This document shows positions 8,382-15,509 of a DNA stretch of 44,598 nucleotides, piece after piece. Every line of letters begins with the position of its first letter. Position 1 is the first letter of the stretch. Under the pieces are notes generated by a model that saw only the letters and a list, made by a program, of their open reading frames with translations, had not been told where the DNA came from and did no database searches. A program made the position numbers and the translations under genes. Origin of the DNA: Eubacterium sp. (GTDB lineage: Bacteria; Bacillota; Clostridia; Oscillospirales; Ruminococcaceae); NCBI GenBank assembly GCA_031271685.1, contig JAISVH010000023.1, positions 1 through 44,598 of the forward strand. The letters are read 5' to 3'.

Positions 8382-8427
8382 TTTCAAACATCTGCGGCGC
8401 AGCCGCTTCCATTGTTTTAACAAACGT
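8382..8427 (-). repeat. Inverted 3' part of the palindromic element
   Basis: TTTCAAACATCTGCGGCGCA, GCCGCTTCCATTGTTTTAAC and AAACG are the reverse complement of the element's tail. It is immediately followed by the AT-rich direct repeat at 8428. Confidence 0.7.
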
Positions 8428-8475
8428 TATAGTAAATTAACTTGAAAACAAGCAAAAATAATTTACGCAAAACCG
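8428..8475 (+). repeat. 48-nt AT-rich direct repeat, left side of the CIS block
   Basis: TATAGTAAATTAACTTGAA followed by ACAAGCAAAAATAATTTACG and CAAAACCG. The same 48-nt unit in the same orientation occurs at 24174-24221, just after the last CIS gene, with about five differences, and at 14388-14435 inside the block. Confidence 0.7.
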
Positions 8476-8584
8476 TAATCGCTATTTGATTTAAAAACTT
8501 GTTCTATGAAGAGGTTGTTTATCATACAATTTAGTAGACTTCGAAAGGACAAGATTATGAAAACGCCAAGGATGGAAATGATTT

Positions 8585-9484
8585 ATGAAACGCAATCGCT
8601 ATTACACAGGCAAACACCTGACCGCAGAGAGCTTTCTGACGGAGCAGGACTTTTACTGTCAAAAGCAGTTGCAGCTAGCAAATCTTATTTTTGGCAGAAT
8701 CGTGGTTACAGGCTATGCTGTTAGTCGTTTTTGCGAAGACACCGTAAGCGTATCGCCCGGAATAGCATTTGACGGAAACGGGCGTCTGCTTCGAATGACA
8801 TCAGAGCGTAAGTTGCCTTTGCCGAGCGTGAAAGGATTTTATTACCAACAGACGTTAACCCTGTATGTTCGGTATGATGAGCAAACCGACAACGAATATA
8901 TTGAGGAGACCGTTCAATTCTTTTTTACAGACGATGCCGGCGGAGTCCCGCTAGCGGATATATTTATGAAGGACGGAGAAATCAGTGCGGTTGAAATGAA
9001 GCCGAGGAGTCTTGACTCTATATTTAGCAGTCTGATGGTGTCCGGCATAAAAGAGGTCGACGCGTTAAAGCAAGAGCTATACCATATGAGTAAGCGCACA
9101 TTTGAAAAATTCCATGCCATGCAGCGTCAGATCAATCACAATACCATTGTCCACGGCACCGCTATAATTTCTGGAAATGACCGCACTGTTCTTATTTCTG
9201 ACAGGATCTCGCTTCCGCATGCAATGGAGCCTTTTTTTGTAACTTTTTCGGTTCTTGAAGAAAATTGCGAGCTTTTGTACGGAGATTTTGAACTTTTTCC
9301 GCCGACCGCCGAACCGCGGCCGATTATACGCGTGATAAAAAAAGCGGTTAAAATTCTGCCGTCAGAGAACAGTTTTCTGTTGGCTATCGAGATAGACAAG
9401 CCCGCTCCGGGAAAAGATATTTTACTTCGCTGGATCGCGACTGGAGAGGAAAGGTGGGACTATGCCAAAGATATGCACAATTGA
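8585..9484 (+). CDS. CIS-associated baseplate/fibre-like protein
   Basis: First gene of the contractile injection block, 299 residues. The N-terminus KRNRYYTGKHLTAESFLTEQ followed by DFYCQKQLQLAN is a motif I recall from proteins in eCIS loci ('R.RYF.GKLLT..DF..EQ.Y...K'). It is followed by a beta-strand domain with 'VSPGIAFDGNGRLLRMTSE', like the base-binding N-terminal part of some tail-fibre-like proteins. The ATG at 8585 follows GGATGG; an upstream stop at 8579-8581 fixes the start. Another ATG at 8557 in a different frame has a better AAAGGA site and could encode a short leader. The C-terminal half (~170-299) has beta-rich character and no recognised family. It overlaps the next gene by 23 nt. 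The structural role is inferred from position and motif. Confidence 0.6.
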   Translation: MKRNRYYTGKHLTAESFLTEQDFYCQKQLQLANLIFGRIVVTGYAVSRFCEDTVSVSPGIAFDGNGRLLRMTSERKLPLPSVKGFYYQQTLTLYVRYDEQTDNEYIEETVQFFFTDDAGGVPLADIFMKDGEISAVEMKPRSLDSIFSSLMVSGIKEVDALKQELYHMSKRTFEKFHAMQRQINHNTIVHGTAIISGNDRTVLISDRISLPHAMEPFFVTFSVLEENCELLYGDFELFPPTAEPRPIIRVIKKAVKILPSENSFLLAIEIDKPAPGKDILLRWIATGEERWDYAKDMHN

Positions 9485-10028
9485 AACGTGCAGTGTTGCT
9501 TTGCTTTGCAAAATAAAAGACTGCCTTTCACCAATTCCTCATGATGAAATCATTTTTCGCAGCCCTTATCATCAACACACGAACGACTACACGGTAGGCG
9601 TGTGTCTATATGATATCGGAGATAATTCACCAAGTCAGACCGCCGGTTCGGTTTACCGGCAAATTGATAACGGCAGCGTTTTGCGCACTCCTCCGCCAAA
9701 GCTAGTAGAATTGCGTTATATGCTGTATGTCAATGAAAGCGCCAAGTTCGGGGAACGACAAATTGAAACAGAACACAAAATATTTTCAAAGCTGATAGAC
9801 GCGGTATATGTTGCGCCATATCTAGGAGAGCGCGAGCTGCCGATTTTCTTTTCTTTCCTGTCTTTAGAGGAAAAATTTAGCCTTTGGCAGGGGTTTTCAC
9901 AGCCCATGCAGACGGCTCTTTACCTGAATGCCGGTCCGCTGCCGATAGACGCAAGCAGGAGTGAAATAATTCCTATAGTTGACAGCCTTGGTGTCAACGC
10001 TGAACGTAAAAAGGAGTGTTTGGAATAG
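9462..10028 (+). CDS. DUF4255 protein, Pvc16/Afp16-type CIS tail terminator
   Basis: 188 residues. The central part, ELRYMLYVNESAKFGERQIE then TEHKIFSKLIDAVYVAP, matches the layout of the DUF4255/Pvc16 N-terminal domain, where a 'L.Y..T......E...LG..M..L.....' pattern is typical. It is followed by IFFSFLSLEEKFSLWQGFSQ, matching the 'L..EE...LW..L...Y' block. In Afp/PVC particles this protein caps the distal end of the tube and sheath. The start has GGAAAGGTGGG upstream. Its 3' end overlaps the PAAR-like gene by 13 nt, so the two are probably translationally coupled. Confidence 0.75.
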   Translation: MPKICTIETCSVALLCKIKDCLSPIPHDEIIFRSPYHQHTNDYTVGVCLYDIGDNSPSQTAGSVYRQIDNGSVLRTPPPKLVELRYMLYVNESAKFGERQIETEHKIFSKLIDAVYVAPYLGERELPIFFSFLSLEEKFSLWQGFSQPMQTALYLNAGPLPIDASRSEIIPIVDSLGVNAERKKECLE

Positions 10029-10399
10029 CACAGCTAGTATGTATGGGCGCGCTGCTTAAATGCCAATTTGGGAATTTACCGTCTCCCATAAGTGTGCTTA
10101 TGTTTAACAAGGTTTCAGGGCTGATGCCTTTTGCCAATGTCAATGACCATATCCCTTTCATAAATATCGTACCCTTCGGTATTTGTGACTGCCCCGGAAA
10201 TCCGACTGTTCTGCCGGCTAAACTGGCGGGGATTACCGTGCCGTGCACTCCGGTTACCCCGTCTCCATGGAGCGGCGCGGCTCAAAAGGTAAAGGTCGGA
10301 AGCATGGCCGCAATAACAAAGGATTCAAAACTGGCCTGCATTTTCGGAGGACAAATTACAGTGAGCATGCCCGGTCAGCTGACAGTTTTCGGAGCCTGA
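10016..10399 (+). CDS. DUF4280 PAAR-like spike-tip protein
   Basis: 127 residues with the DUF4280 (PAAR-like) pattern: LVCMGALLKCQFG at the start, then DHIPFINIVPFGICDCPGNPT, VPCTPVTPSPW, and a C-terminal KLACIFGGQITVSMPGQLTV. In contractile systems PAAR proteins sharpen the spike and can carry effectors. Seven cysteines (C9, C16 and others in the same places as in the family) suggest metal or disulfide stabilisation. The GTG at 10016 sits inside the AAGGAG site, which is unusual. ATA at 10025 would be better spaced but is a very rare start, and ATG at 10043 would cut off the first conserved cysteine. No C-terminal effector extension is present. Confidence 0.85.
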   Translation: MFGIAQLVCMGALLKCQFGNLPSPISVLMFNKVSGLMPFANVNDHIPFINIVPFGICDCPGNPTVLPAKLAGITVPCTPVTPSPWSGAAQKVKVGSMAAITKDSKLACIFGGQITVSMPGQLTVFGA

Positions 10400-10407
10400 C
10401 TCTATAT

Positions 10408-10462
10408 AGTTAGCATGGAGCCCGCCGCCTAAGAGGGGAGGGGGACATGAACGCGTTTATAA
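10408..10462 (-). repeat. Short-form palindromic element between PAAR and sheath genes
   Basis: GCCCGCCGCCTAAGAGG then GGGGGACATGAACGCG is the hairpin part of the element. It sits in the 87-nt gap before the sheath gene and ends about 10 nt before the sheath's AAAAAGGAGG site. Confidence 0.65.
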
Positions 10463-10486
10463 ATAATAAAAAAAGGAGGCATATTA

Positions 10487-12319
10487 ATGGCTGAATACCT
10501 ATCTCCCGGCGTATATGTTGAAGAATTTGATAGCGGCAACAAGGCAATGGAGGGCGTTAGCACATCGACAGCCGGATTTATTGGGATGACCGAAAAAGGG
10601 CCCATATCCGGAAAGCCTGTCTTAATTACCGGACTAGGTGAATACCAGAGGGTTTTTGGAGGATATCTTTCTATTAACGAGTACGGGCCAAATTGCTATC
10701 TCCCCTATGCGGTAGAATCCTTCTTTATCAACGGCGGTTCTTCATGCTATGTAATGCGTGTGGCTAGCAAAAATTCTAAAGTAGCGGAAAAATTAATCAA
10801 TTTAAGCACGACGGACTCAAAAAATTATGGAGTTATACAGGTTGATGCGGCAAATGTGGGCAAATGGGGAAATAAAGTTTCTATTAATATTTCTAAAACC
10901 TATTCCAACAAGACCACCGTAAGCCACTTTGCCGTTATTTCCGAAGATGATAAAAAGTATGCGCTGACCGTTAAGAGCTCTTCCGGCTATACGGCGGGAG
11001 ATATTGTGCAGCTGACAAAATATGTGGCCGACGGCAATATCACAAACGCTTATTTGCTGCTTGACGGTATAGACGGCAATATCTTGAACGTTACCTCCTC
11101 CGAAACACTGGACGCTTCTATTGTCGATACCTCCGCGATTCCCAACAATTATATACAGTTATACGCCCTGTCTATACAAGCTTATGACGACACTCAAAGC
11201 GAAGATTACCCACAGGCAGTTTTGAACTCAGCTTCCCCAATTTACTTGGGTAAACTGACGGAAAAGTCTAAGCTGATAACGGTGGCCGTTGGCAAACCGG
11301 ACGAAACAACAGGAAAGGCGACGGGTTCTATTTCATATGCCCTCTCTGACCTATTCGAGCAATTAGTAGAAGACGACGGCAAAGCAGAGACGGACGGAGT
11401 AAAATCTTACACTCTCTCCGGTGGGGAAGACAACGATACCAAAGAGGGGCTTACTCCTGACCTGCTGACTGATGCCAGCCGGGATTTTCCGGGCAAACGT
11501 ATCGGACTTGACGCTTTTAAGGAGCTTAAGGATGTAAGCATTATGGCAATTCCCGGCCAGCAAAGCGATGTGATACAGGCGCTGCTGATCGCTCACTGCG
11601 AAAACCTTGCAAATAGGTTTGCTGTTTTAGATGCGGGTTGCGATGAAAATGAGGTAAGTCAATTGACACTATATAAGGATAAGATCGATTCTACCTATTG
11701 CTCCATATATCAGCCGTGGATTCAAATTTATTCCGCTATCGAAAAGAAAAATATGTTCGTGCCGCCCAGCGGCGCGATAGCCGGAATTTATGCCAGAACC
11801 GACACTACCAGAGGCGTGTGGAAGGCACCTGCCAACGAAATCGTGAAAAACTGCACGGGGCTTAGCGTCAACTTTAATGAAGCGGAGCAGGGAAAGCTTA
11901 ACCCAAAAGGAATCAACCTAATACGTGCAATCCCTAATTCGGGTATTCGTGTCTGGGGCGCTAGGACTCTCTCCTCTGACGGCAATTGGAAATACGTTAA
12001 TGTCCGCAGGCTGTTTATCTATGTAGAGGAAAGTATCCGCAACAGCTTAGGCTGGGCCGTATTCGAACCTAACGATGCCAATCTGTGGTCCAGGGTACAG
12101 GGAACTATCCGGGTGTTTCTCACGACATTGTGGCGCAATGGCGCGCTGTTCGGCAGCTCGCCCGAAGAGGCTTTTTACGTCAACGTAGGAAAGGGTTCTA
12201 CAATGACGGACGACGATATCAATAATGGGCGATTGATCTGTGAAATCGGGATCGCGCCGGTTAAGCCTGCTGAATTTGTTGTTTTCAGGATAACGCAAAA
12301 AATGCAGGATTCACAATAG
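10487..12319 (+). CDS. CIS contractile tail sheath protein
   Basis: 610 residues, a normal size for a large phage-tail/eCIS sheath. The N-terminus YLSPGVYVEEFDSGNKAMEG and STSTAGFIGMTEKGP is the standard sheath opening. The conserved C-terminal core includes WKAPANEIVKNCTGL, NPKGINLIRAIPNSGIRVWG, ARTLSSDGNWKYVNVRRL and EESIRNSLGWAVFEPND, and ends in the strand that interlocks subunits (LICEIGIAPVKPAEFVVFRI). Residues ~115-330 are an inserted surface domain of variable sequence. The protein surrounds the tube and contracts to push it out. The start has AAAAAGGAGG 7 nt upstream. Only one sheath gene is present, unlike Afp/PVC, which have three. Confidence 0.95.
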   Translation: MAEYLSPGVYVEEFDSGNKAMEGVSTSTAGFIGMTEKGPISGKPVLITGLGEYQRVFGGYLSINEYGPNCYLPYAVESFFINGGSSCYVMRVASKNSKVAEKLINLSTTDSKNYGVIQVDAANVGKWGNKVSINISKTYSNKTTVSHFAVISEDDKKYALTVKSSSGYTAGDIVQLTKYVADGNITNAYLLLDGIDGNILNVTSSETLDASIVDTSAIPNNYIQLYALSIQAYDDTQSEDYPQAVLNSASPIYLGKLTEKSKLITVAVGKPDETTGKATGSISYALSDLFEQLVEDDGKAETDGVKSYTLSGGEDNDTKEGLTPDLLTDASRDFPGKRIGLDAFKELKDVSIMAIPGQQSDVIQALLIAHCENLANRFAVLDAGCDENEVSQLTLYKDKIDSTYCSIYQPWIQIYSAIEKKNMFVPPSGAIAGIYARTDTTRGVWKAPANEIVKNCTGLSVNFNEAEQGKLNPKGINLIRAIPNSGIRVWGARTLSSDGNWKYVNVRRLFIYVEESIRNSLGWAVFEPNDANLWSRVQGTIRVFLTTLWRNGALFGSSPEEAFYVNVGKGSTMTDDDINNGRLICEIGIAPVKPAEFVVFRITQKMQDSQ

Positions 12320-12337
12320 TTTGGAGGAGGAGACAGT

Positions 12338-12769
12338 ATGGCAATGGTATATCCGTTTAAAAAGTATAACTATGAGGTGCTAGTTGACGGAGCCGCCGTC
12401 GGCGGATTCTCCGAAGTCAGCGCTCCGGACATCACCATAGAACCAATTGAGTATAGAGAGGGCAATTTTGCGGTGAATACAGCGGGCAAACAGCCCGGTT
12501 TGGTCAAGTATGGAAACGTGACGCTTAAATGGGGCATTACCACGGACCAGACCCTGTACAACTGGGTTAAGGAGGTTGAGGGAGGGGTTATTAACCGCAA
12601 AACGGTCACAATCTCCCTTATGGATGACTTGCAGCAGGAGGTGGCAAAATGGACCATGATCAGCGCTTGGCCCACCAAGTACACCGCCCCTGATATGAAC
12701 GCGACCTCCAACGAGGTCGCAGTGGAACAGGTGGAATTTGTGCACGAAGGATTGACCAGGGATAAATAG
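12338..12769 (+). CDS. CIS inner tube protein (Afp1/T4 gp19-like)
   Basis: 143 residues of the gp19-like tail tube family: NYEVLVDGAAVGGFSEVSAP, then a 'P..VKYGNVTLKWG' strand (GLVKYGNVTLKWGITTDQTL), YNWVKEVEGGV, and a final VEQVEFVHEGL strand. Hexamers of this protein stack to form the rigid tube inside the sheath. The gene is 18 nt downstream of the sheath with GGAGGAGGAG before the ATG, so it is likely among the most highly translated genes of the block. Confidence 0.93.
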   Translation: MAMVYPFKKYNYEVLVDGAAVGGFSEVSAPDITIEPIEYREGNFAVNTAGKQPGLVKYGNVTLKWGITTDQTLYNWVKEVEGGVINRKTVTISLMDDLQQEVAKWTMISAWPTKYTAPDMNATSNEVAVEQVEFVHEGLTRDK

Positions 12770-12774
12770 TCTAA

Positions 12775-12870
12775 TAGACTTCCTGTAAAATTACTCGGTG
12801 CCGTTCTGTCGGCAAAATTTTCGTCATACTTCGTTAATTTTGCCTTAAATATCAACGGATATTCATATTA
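12775..12870. mobile_element. Degenerate MITE-like element inside the CIS block
   Basis: It starts TAGACTTCCTGTAAAATTAC and continues CCGTTCTGTCGGCAAAATTT, clearly related to the left half of the element at 6368. Its right half, GTTAATTTTGCCTTAAATAT then CAACGGATATTC, is nearly identical to 26032-26064. The right terminal repeat is not recognisable. It begins 5 nt after the tube stop codon. Confidence 0.55.
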
Positions 12871-12895
12871 AAAGTTTAAAAGAGAGGAAGTTTTT

Positions 12896-13258
12896 ATGTT
12901 TCAAGAAGCATACCGATTTACCCTGCCCTATGGAATCAAACACAACGGCGTTTATATGAAAGAGGGAGAGATGCGTCTAGCCACCGCCGGAGATGAGATC
13001 CGTGCGGCTTCTCATCCAAAAGCCCGCCAGAATACAGAATATATCGGCATAGCGCTTATTTCAATGGTAATCACGATAGACGGCTATCCCGGGCCGATCA
13101 CCCCGGAGTTGATTGAAGGGCTGATCCTTGCCGATTATACCTTTCTGCAAAATATGTACACAACGATCAACGAGCCGGAGGAAATGAAGATGCGTGTCAC
13201 CTGCGTAAAATGCGGAGAGATTTTTTATGAATCTGTAAATTTTATGAATCCGGTCTAA
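12896..13258 (+). CDS. Phage-tail-assembly-chaperone-like CIS protein
   Basis: 120 residues. The pattern FTLPYGIKHNGVYMKEGEMR, LATAGDEI, then IGIALISMVITIDG and ITPELIEGLILADYTFLQNM matches the 'F.LP.GY.D..G..HR.G.MRLATA.DEI' family found next to tube genes in eCIS loci and in contractile phages. There these proteins are annotated as tail assembly proteins. The C-terminus has a CVKCGEIFYES knuckle with one CxxC, so a metal could be bound by a dimer. GAGAGGAAG precedes the ATG. Its position between the tube and the second tube is the usual one. Confidence 0.7.
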   Translation: MFQEAYRFTLPYGIKHNGVYMKEGEMRLATAGDEIRAASHPKARQNTEYIGIALISMVITIDGYPGPITPELIEGLILADYTFLQNMYTTINEPEEMKMRVTCVKCGEIFYESVNFMNPV

Positions 13259-13278
13259 AGCTTTATTCCATTGCAGAG

Positions 13279-13437
13279 TTGTATCGGCAAATATCTTTCA
13301 TTGCTTATTACTTCCATTGGAATAAGCAGGACATTGCAACGCTTTCGCATAAGGAGAGGAGTCGTTATTGCGATGAAATATCCCATATCAATCATGCGAA
13401 AAACAAGACGGAGAAAAACATCTTTGAGGTGATTTAA
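13279..13437 (+). CDS. Small conserved CIS protein (DUF6760-like), 52 aa
   Basis: A short frame not long enough for normal gene finding encodes a peptide with AYYFHWNKQDIATLSHKERS and RYCDEISHINHAKN. This fits a small eCIS family I recall ('YHFHW....L.L.H.ERRRW..EI..IN', DUF6760). The stop TAA overlaps the next start as TAATG (13435-13439), so it is coupled to the second tube gene. The start is uncertain: TTG at 13279 is the only standard start in frame, 20 nt after the previous stop, with weak GAG upstream. The frame itself is open back to 13231, overlapping the chaperone gene, so entry by re-initiation is likely. Family assignment is from memory of the motif. Confidence 0.7.
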   Translation: MYRQISFIAYYFHWNKQDIATLSHKERSRYCDEISHINHAKNKTEKNIFEVI

Positions 13438-13853
13438 TGGCGCTGACTCTCGAGCTTTTGACCGGCTTTCGCTTTATTGTCTCTATAGGGCCTTTGCAGA
13501 TGGGCTTTCAACAACTGTCCGGGATTTCAAGGCAAATTGAGCTAGAAACTTATCAAGAGGGCGGACTGAATGGATTTGTTCACATATTTTCCAAGCCTAT
13601 CTCCGGCGCCGCTACTCTAACTATGGAAAAAGGTGTTTATCCTGTGGCGTATAATCCATTTTACATGGTCGGTGAACGCCTGCCCTATCCACTTATTGTC
13701 ATGCTTCTGACAACCGATGGAATTCCCGGAAAAACCTATACTTTTAACGACTGCATTATAAAAAAGTGGCAGACCGGCAATTTTCACGCAACCGAAAACA
13801 AGTTGATAATCGATACTTTCGAAGTCGGCTATACGGATTTTTTTGTAGTATGA
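13437..13853 (+). CDS. Second CIS tube protein (Afp5-like)
   Basis: 138 residues, gp19-like tube fold: FIVSIGPLQMGFQQLSGISR, then QEGGLNGFVHIFSKPISGAA and TLTMEKGVYPVAYNPFY, with a final NKLIIDTFEVGYTDFFVV. In Afp/PVC a diverged tube paralogue makes the first ring on the baseplate; that role is likely here. AGGTGA of the RBS lies inside the end of the preceding small gene. The stop TGA overlaps the next start as ATGA (13850-13853). Confidence 0.85.
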   Translation: MALTLELLTGFRFIVSIGPLQMGFQQLSGISRQIELETYQEGGLNGFVHIFSKPISGAATLTMEKGVYPVAYNPFYMVGERLPYPLIVMLLTTDGIPGKTYTFNDCIIKKWQTGNFHATENKLIIDTFEVGYTDFFVV

Positions 13854-14392
13854 GCATGCGTAAAAGGAGTGCGCGGCCGTTACCACATAGTTTCATTTTT
13901 TTCATAAGGAAGAAGGCGCTTATTTATGACGCGGCGAATCAATATCATAAAAGCACGCAAATTATACGAGAATACGTTGAAAAGCACAAAGGCATCACTC
14001 TGATCGGACAGACATTCATCACTAAAATTTTACGCGCGGCAAAGATGCGGGATGAATGGGCAAAGCTATTTGCCGGCGAGTTTGACCGGCATCTGCAAAT
14101 TAAATTAGACTATTATCGCTCTAAACCTTCTTTGGCTATGCGTTTGTTTCGCCGTTTAGTCGGACGGCACGAGTACAAAGAATCAAGACAGGTTTTAATA
14201 ACTCACAGAGAACGTTTAGTCGTGTCGCAGCGCGAATCTTCGGAGCCGATCCCGATCACGCCGTCGAAAACAACCGTAATTCATGAAGAATTTCACGCAA
14301 CGCCGCAGTTAATACAGAAAATCAGCTTGCAGGCGGCAGATTTTGTTTTTCGCAGACTTGAACTTGAGCGCATTCGAAAAGGATATATATAG
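13850..14392 (+). CDS. Unknown basic CIS-cluster protein
   Basis: 180 residues, not recognised. It is rich in Arg, Lys and His and mostly helical by eye (KSTQIIREYVEKHKG, LIQKISLQAADFVFRRLELE). No signal peptide or membrane helix is present. A central GRHEYKESRQVLITHRERLV and a Ser/Pro/Thr-rich linker separate two helical parts. The start ATG overlaps the stop of the second tube gene by 4 nt (ATGA), so it is part of the same operon. The longer frame opening at 13766 is inside the tube gene and rejected. In Afp-type loci this position is occupied by a small protein of unknown role (Afp6). It could also be a short ruler, an assembly factor or a cargo; nothing in the sequence decides. Its stop codon lies inside the direct repeat beginning at 14388. 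Confidence 0.75.
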   Translation: MSMRKRSARPLPHSFIFFIRKKALIYDAANQYHKSTQIIREYVEKHKGITLIGQTFITKILRAAKMRDEWAKLFAGEFDRHLQIKLDYYRSKPSLAMRLFRRLVGRHEYKESRQVLITHRERLVVSQRESSEPIPITPSKTTVIHEEFHATPQLIQKISLQAADFVFRRLELERIRKGYI

Positions 14393-14435
14393 TAAGTTAA
14401 CTTGAAAACAAGCAAAAATAATTTTTTTAAAATCG
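14388..14435 (+). repeat. Internal copy of the 48-nt AT-rich direct repeat
   Basis: TATAGTAAGTTAACTTGAAA followed by ACAAGCAAAAATAATTTTTT: same unit as at 8428 and 24174. It begins within the last codons of the unknown basic gene. The sequence further downstream (14528-14600) also matches 24230-24295, so this copy is the same composite element with an extra ~90 nt in the middle. Confidence 0.7.
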
Positions 14436-14436
14436 C

Positions 14437-14488
14437 GTGTTATAGCAGTTTGACTTATAGTCAATAAAAAGTCAAACTGCTATAACAC
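14437..14488. repeat. Perfect 20-bp hairpin inside the CIS operon
   Basis: GTGTTATAGCAGTTTGACTT (14437-14456) and its exact complement (14469-14488) flank a 12-nt loop. It has no T-run after it. A degenerate relative lies at 36660-36705 (CGGTTTGACTTTTTATTGAC then GAGTCAAATTACTATAACAC). The whole gene-free stretch 14393-14796 consists of this hairpin, AT-rich repeat sequence and one palindromic element. Confidence 0.7.
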
Positions 14489-14628
14489 CGCGCAAAGTGT
14501 GGGATTAATTTACATAAAAACGCAATTTGCTATATTTTGCAATAAATCCGCTTGTGCAGATTAACTGTAGCTTTCGCTTTATTATTATTGATATTTTGTC
14601 TACTGTTTGTTGCAGTGATAATAATTAG

Positions 14629-14779
14629 TTATAACCGCGTTTATGCCACCTGCCTCTTGGGCGGCGGATTCCATGCTGACTATTAGTTAATTAACTATAC
14701 GTCAGCGGCGGGTGGATTTCGATCCCCCGCTGACGCTTGTTAAAACATTAGAAGCGACTGCACCGCAGATGTTTGAATT
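14629..14779 (+). repeat. Full-length palindromic element (151 nt) inside the CIS operon
   Basis: Contains all modules: TTATAACCGCGTTTATG, CCTCTTGGGCGGCGGATTCC, a GACTATTAGTTAATTAACTA arm, GTCAGCGGCGGGTGG, ATCCCCCGCTGACGCTTG, TTAAAACATTAGAAGCGACT and CACCGCAGATGTTTGAAT. It ends 3 nt before the GAGAGGTGA ribosome binding site of the next CIS gene. Confidence 0.8.
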
Positions 14780-14796
14780 ATGAGAGGTGATCTTAG

Positions 14797-15459
14797 TTGC
14801 CTTTGACGCGCGCGCTGATTTGCGCTTGCAATGAGGAGGGGAATCGTTCTTCTTCCGGAATCTCTTTTTCTGTGCAATTCAATCCCAATTCCATAAACAT
14901 CCGTGAGAATGTCGGCCACATTCCCGACAAGTATTCTCTTTCTCCCGACAGCGAACAGAAGCAAACGTCACACCGAAACTCCACAAATAACAGCACGGAT
15001 ATCCAAAGAGCACAAAAAAGGAAACAAGCAGGCCTTTTGTTTTCTACAAAGTTGTTTTTCAACACTTATGAGGGCGCGGCAAGTCACTCTGACGTTAGGG
15101 CGCTGATTAGTCCGTTCTATAATTTTTTAAATAATGGCAACGTCGGCAAGAAGCAGGTGCGGTATATAGCTTTTTTGTGGGGGAGCCTGCAGGTATTTGG
15201 CAGGCTTTCCGGTATGGACACAACCTATACCATGTTTTCTCCAAACGGCTCTCCGGTGCGCGCGGAAGTATCGATAGAGATCACCGGAGATTATGTTCGA
15301 GAAGTTGAAAAGTCGAACCATCAGGACATACAACCTCAGGAGCTGACGGATTGGCCGTTTTTAGACTTTACGGCCGCATTATCCGCGTTCTCTTCAATTG
15401 ATGATCTTAAGCGCTCTGCAAGGGCGTTGGATGTTGAAAATATTCGCACAGGAATATAG
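14797..15459 (+). CDS. CIS tube-adaptor protein (Afp7/Pvc7-like N-terminal domain)
   Basis: 220 residues. VQFNPNSINIRENVG is the diagnostic 'F.FNP..I...R' opening of the CIS tube N-terminal domain. It is followed by LLFSTKLFFNTYEG, HSDVRALISPFYNFLN, then RYIAFLWGSLQVFGRLSGMD, TTYTMFSPNGSPVRAEVSIE ('Y..F...G.PVRA...' motif). In Afp/PVC this protein joins tube and spike and ends with a LysM domain. Here only ~38 residues follow (WPFLDFTAALSAFSSIDDLK...), so a complete LysM is lacking. The TTG start at 14797 has AGGTGA six nt upstream. An extra polar insert of about 30 residues (~48-78) is also present. Confidence 0.85.
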   Translation: MPLTRALICACNEEGNRSSSGISFSVQFNPNSINIRENVGHIPDKYSLSPDSEQKQTSHRNSTNNSTDIQRAQKRKQAGLLFSTKLFFNTYEGAASHSDVRALISPFYNFLNNGNVGKKQVRYIAFLWGSLQVFGRLSGMDTTYTMFSPNGSPVRAEVSIEITGDYVREVEKSNHQDIQPQELTDWPFLDFTAALSAFSSIDDLKRSARALDVENIRTGI

Positions 15460-15509
15460 GCATATGTTTTTATAAGAATTAATTCCTTAAAAACTCTCTT
15501 CTTTGATAT

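Noticed and set aside
8137-8440. Open frames of 61 and 66 codons on both strands upstream of the CIS block
   Set aside because: They lie wholly within the palindromic element copies and AT-rich repeats, have no ribosome binding site, and their composition follows the repeats.
9994-10248. Minus-strand 84-codon frame across the PAAR-like gene
   Set aside because: Antisense to a clearly conserved DUF4280 gene; no ribosome binding site and no recognisable motif.
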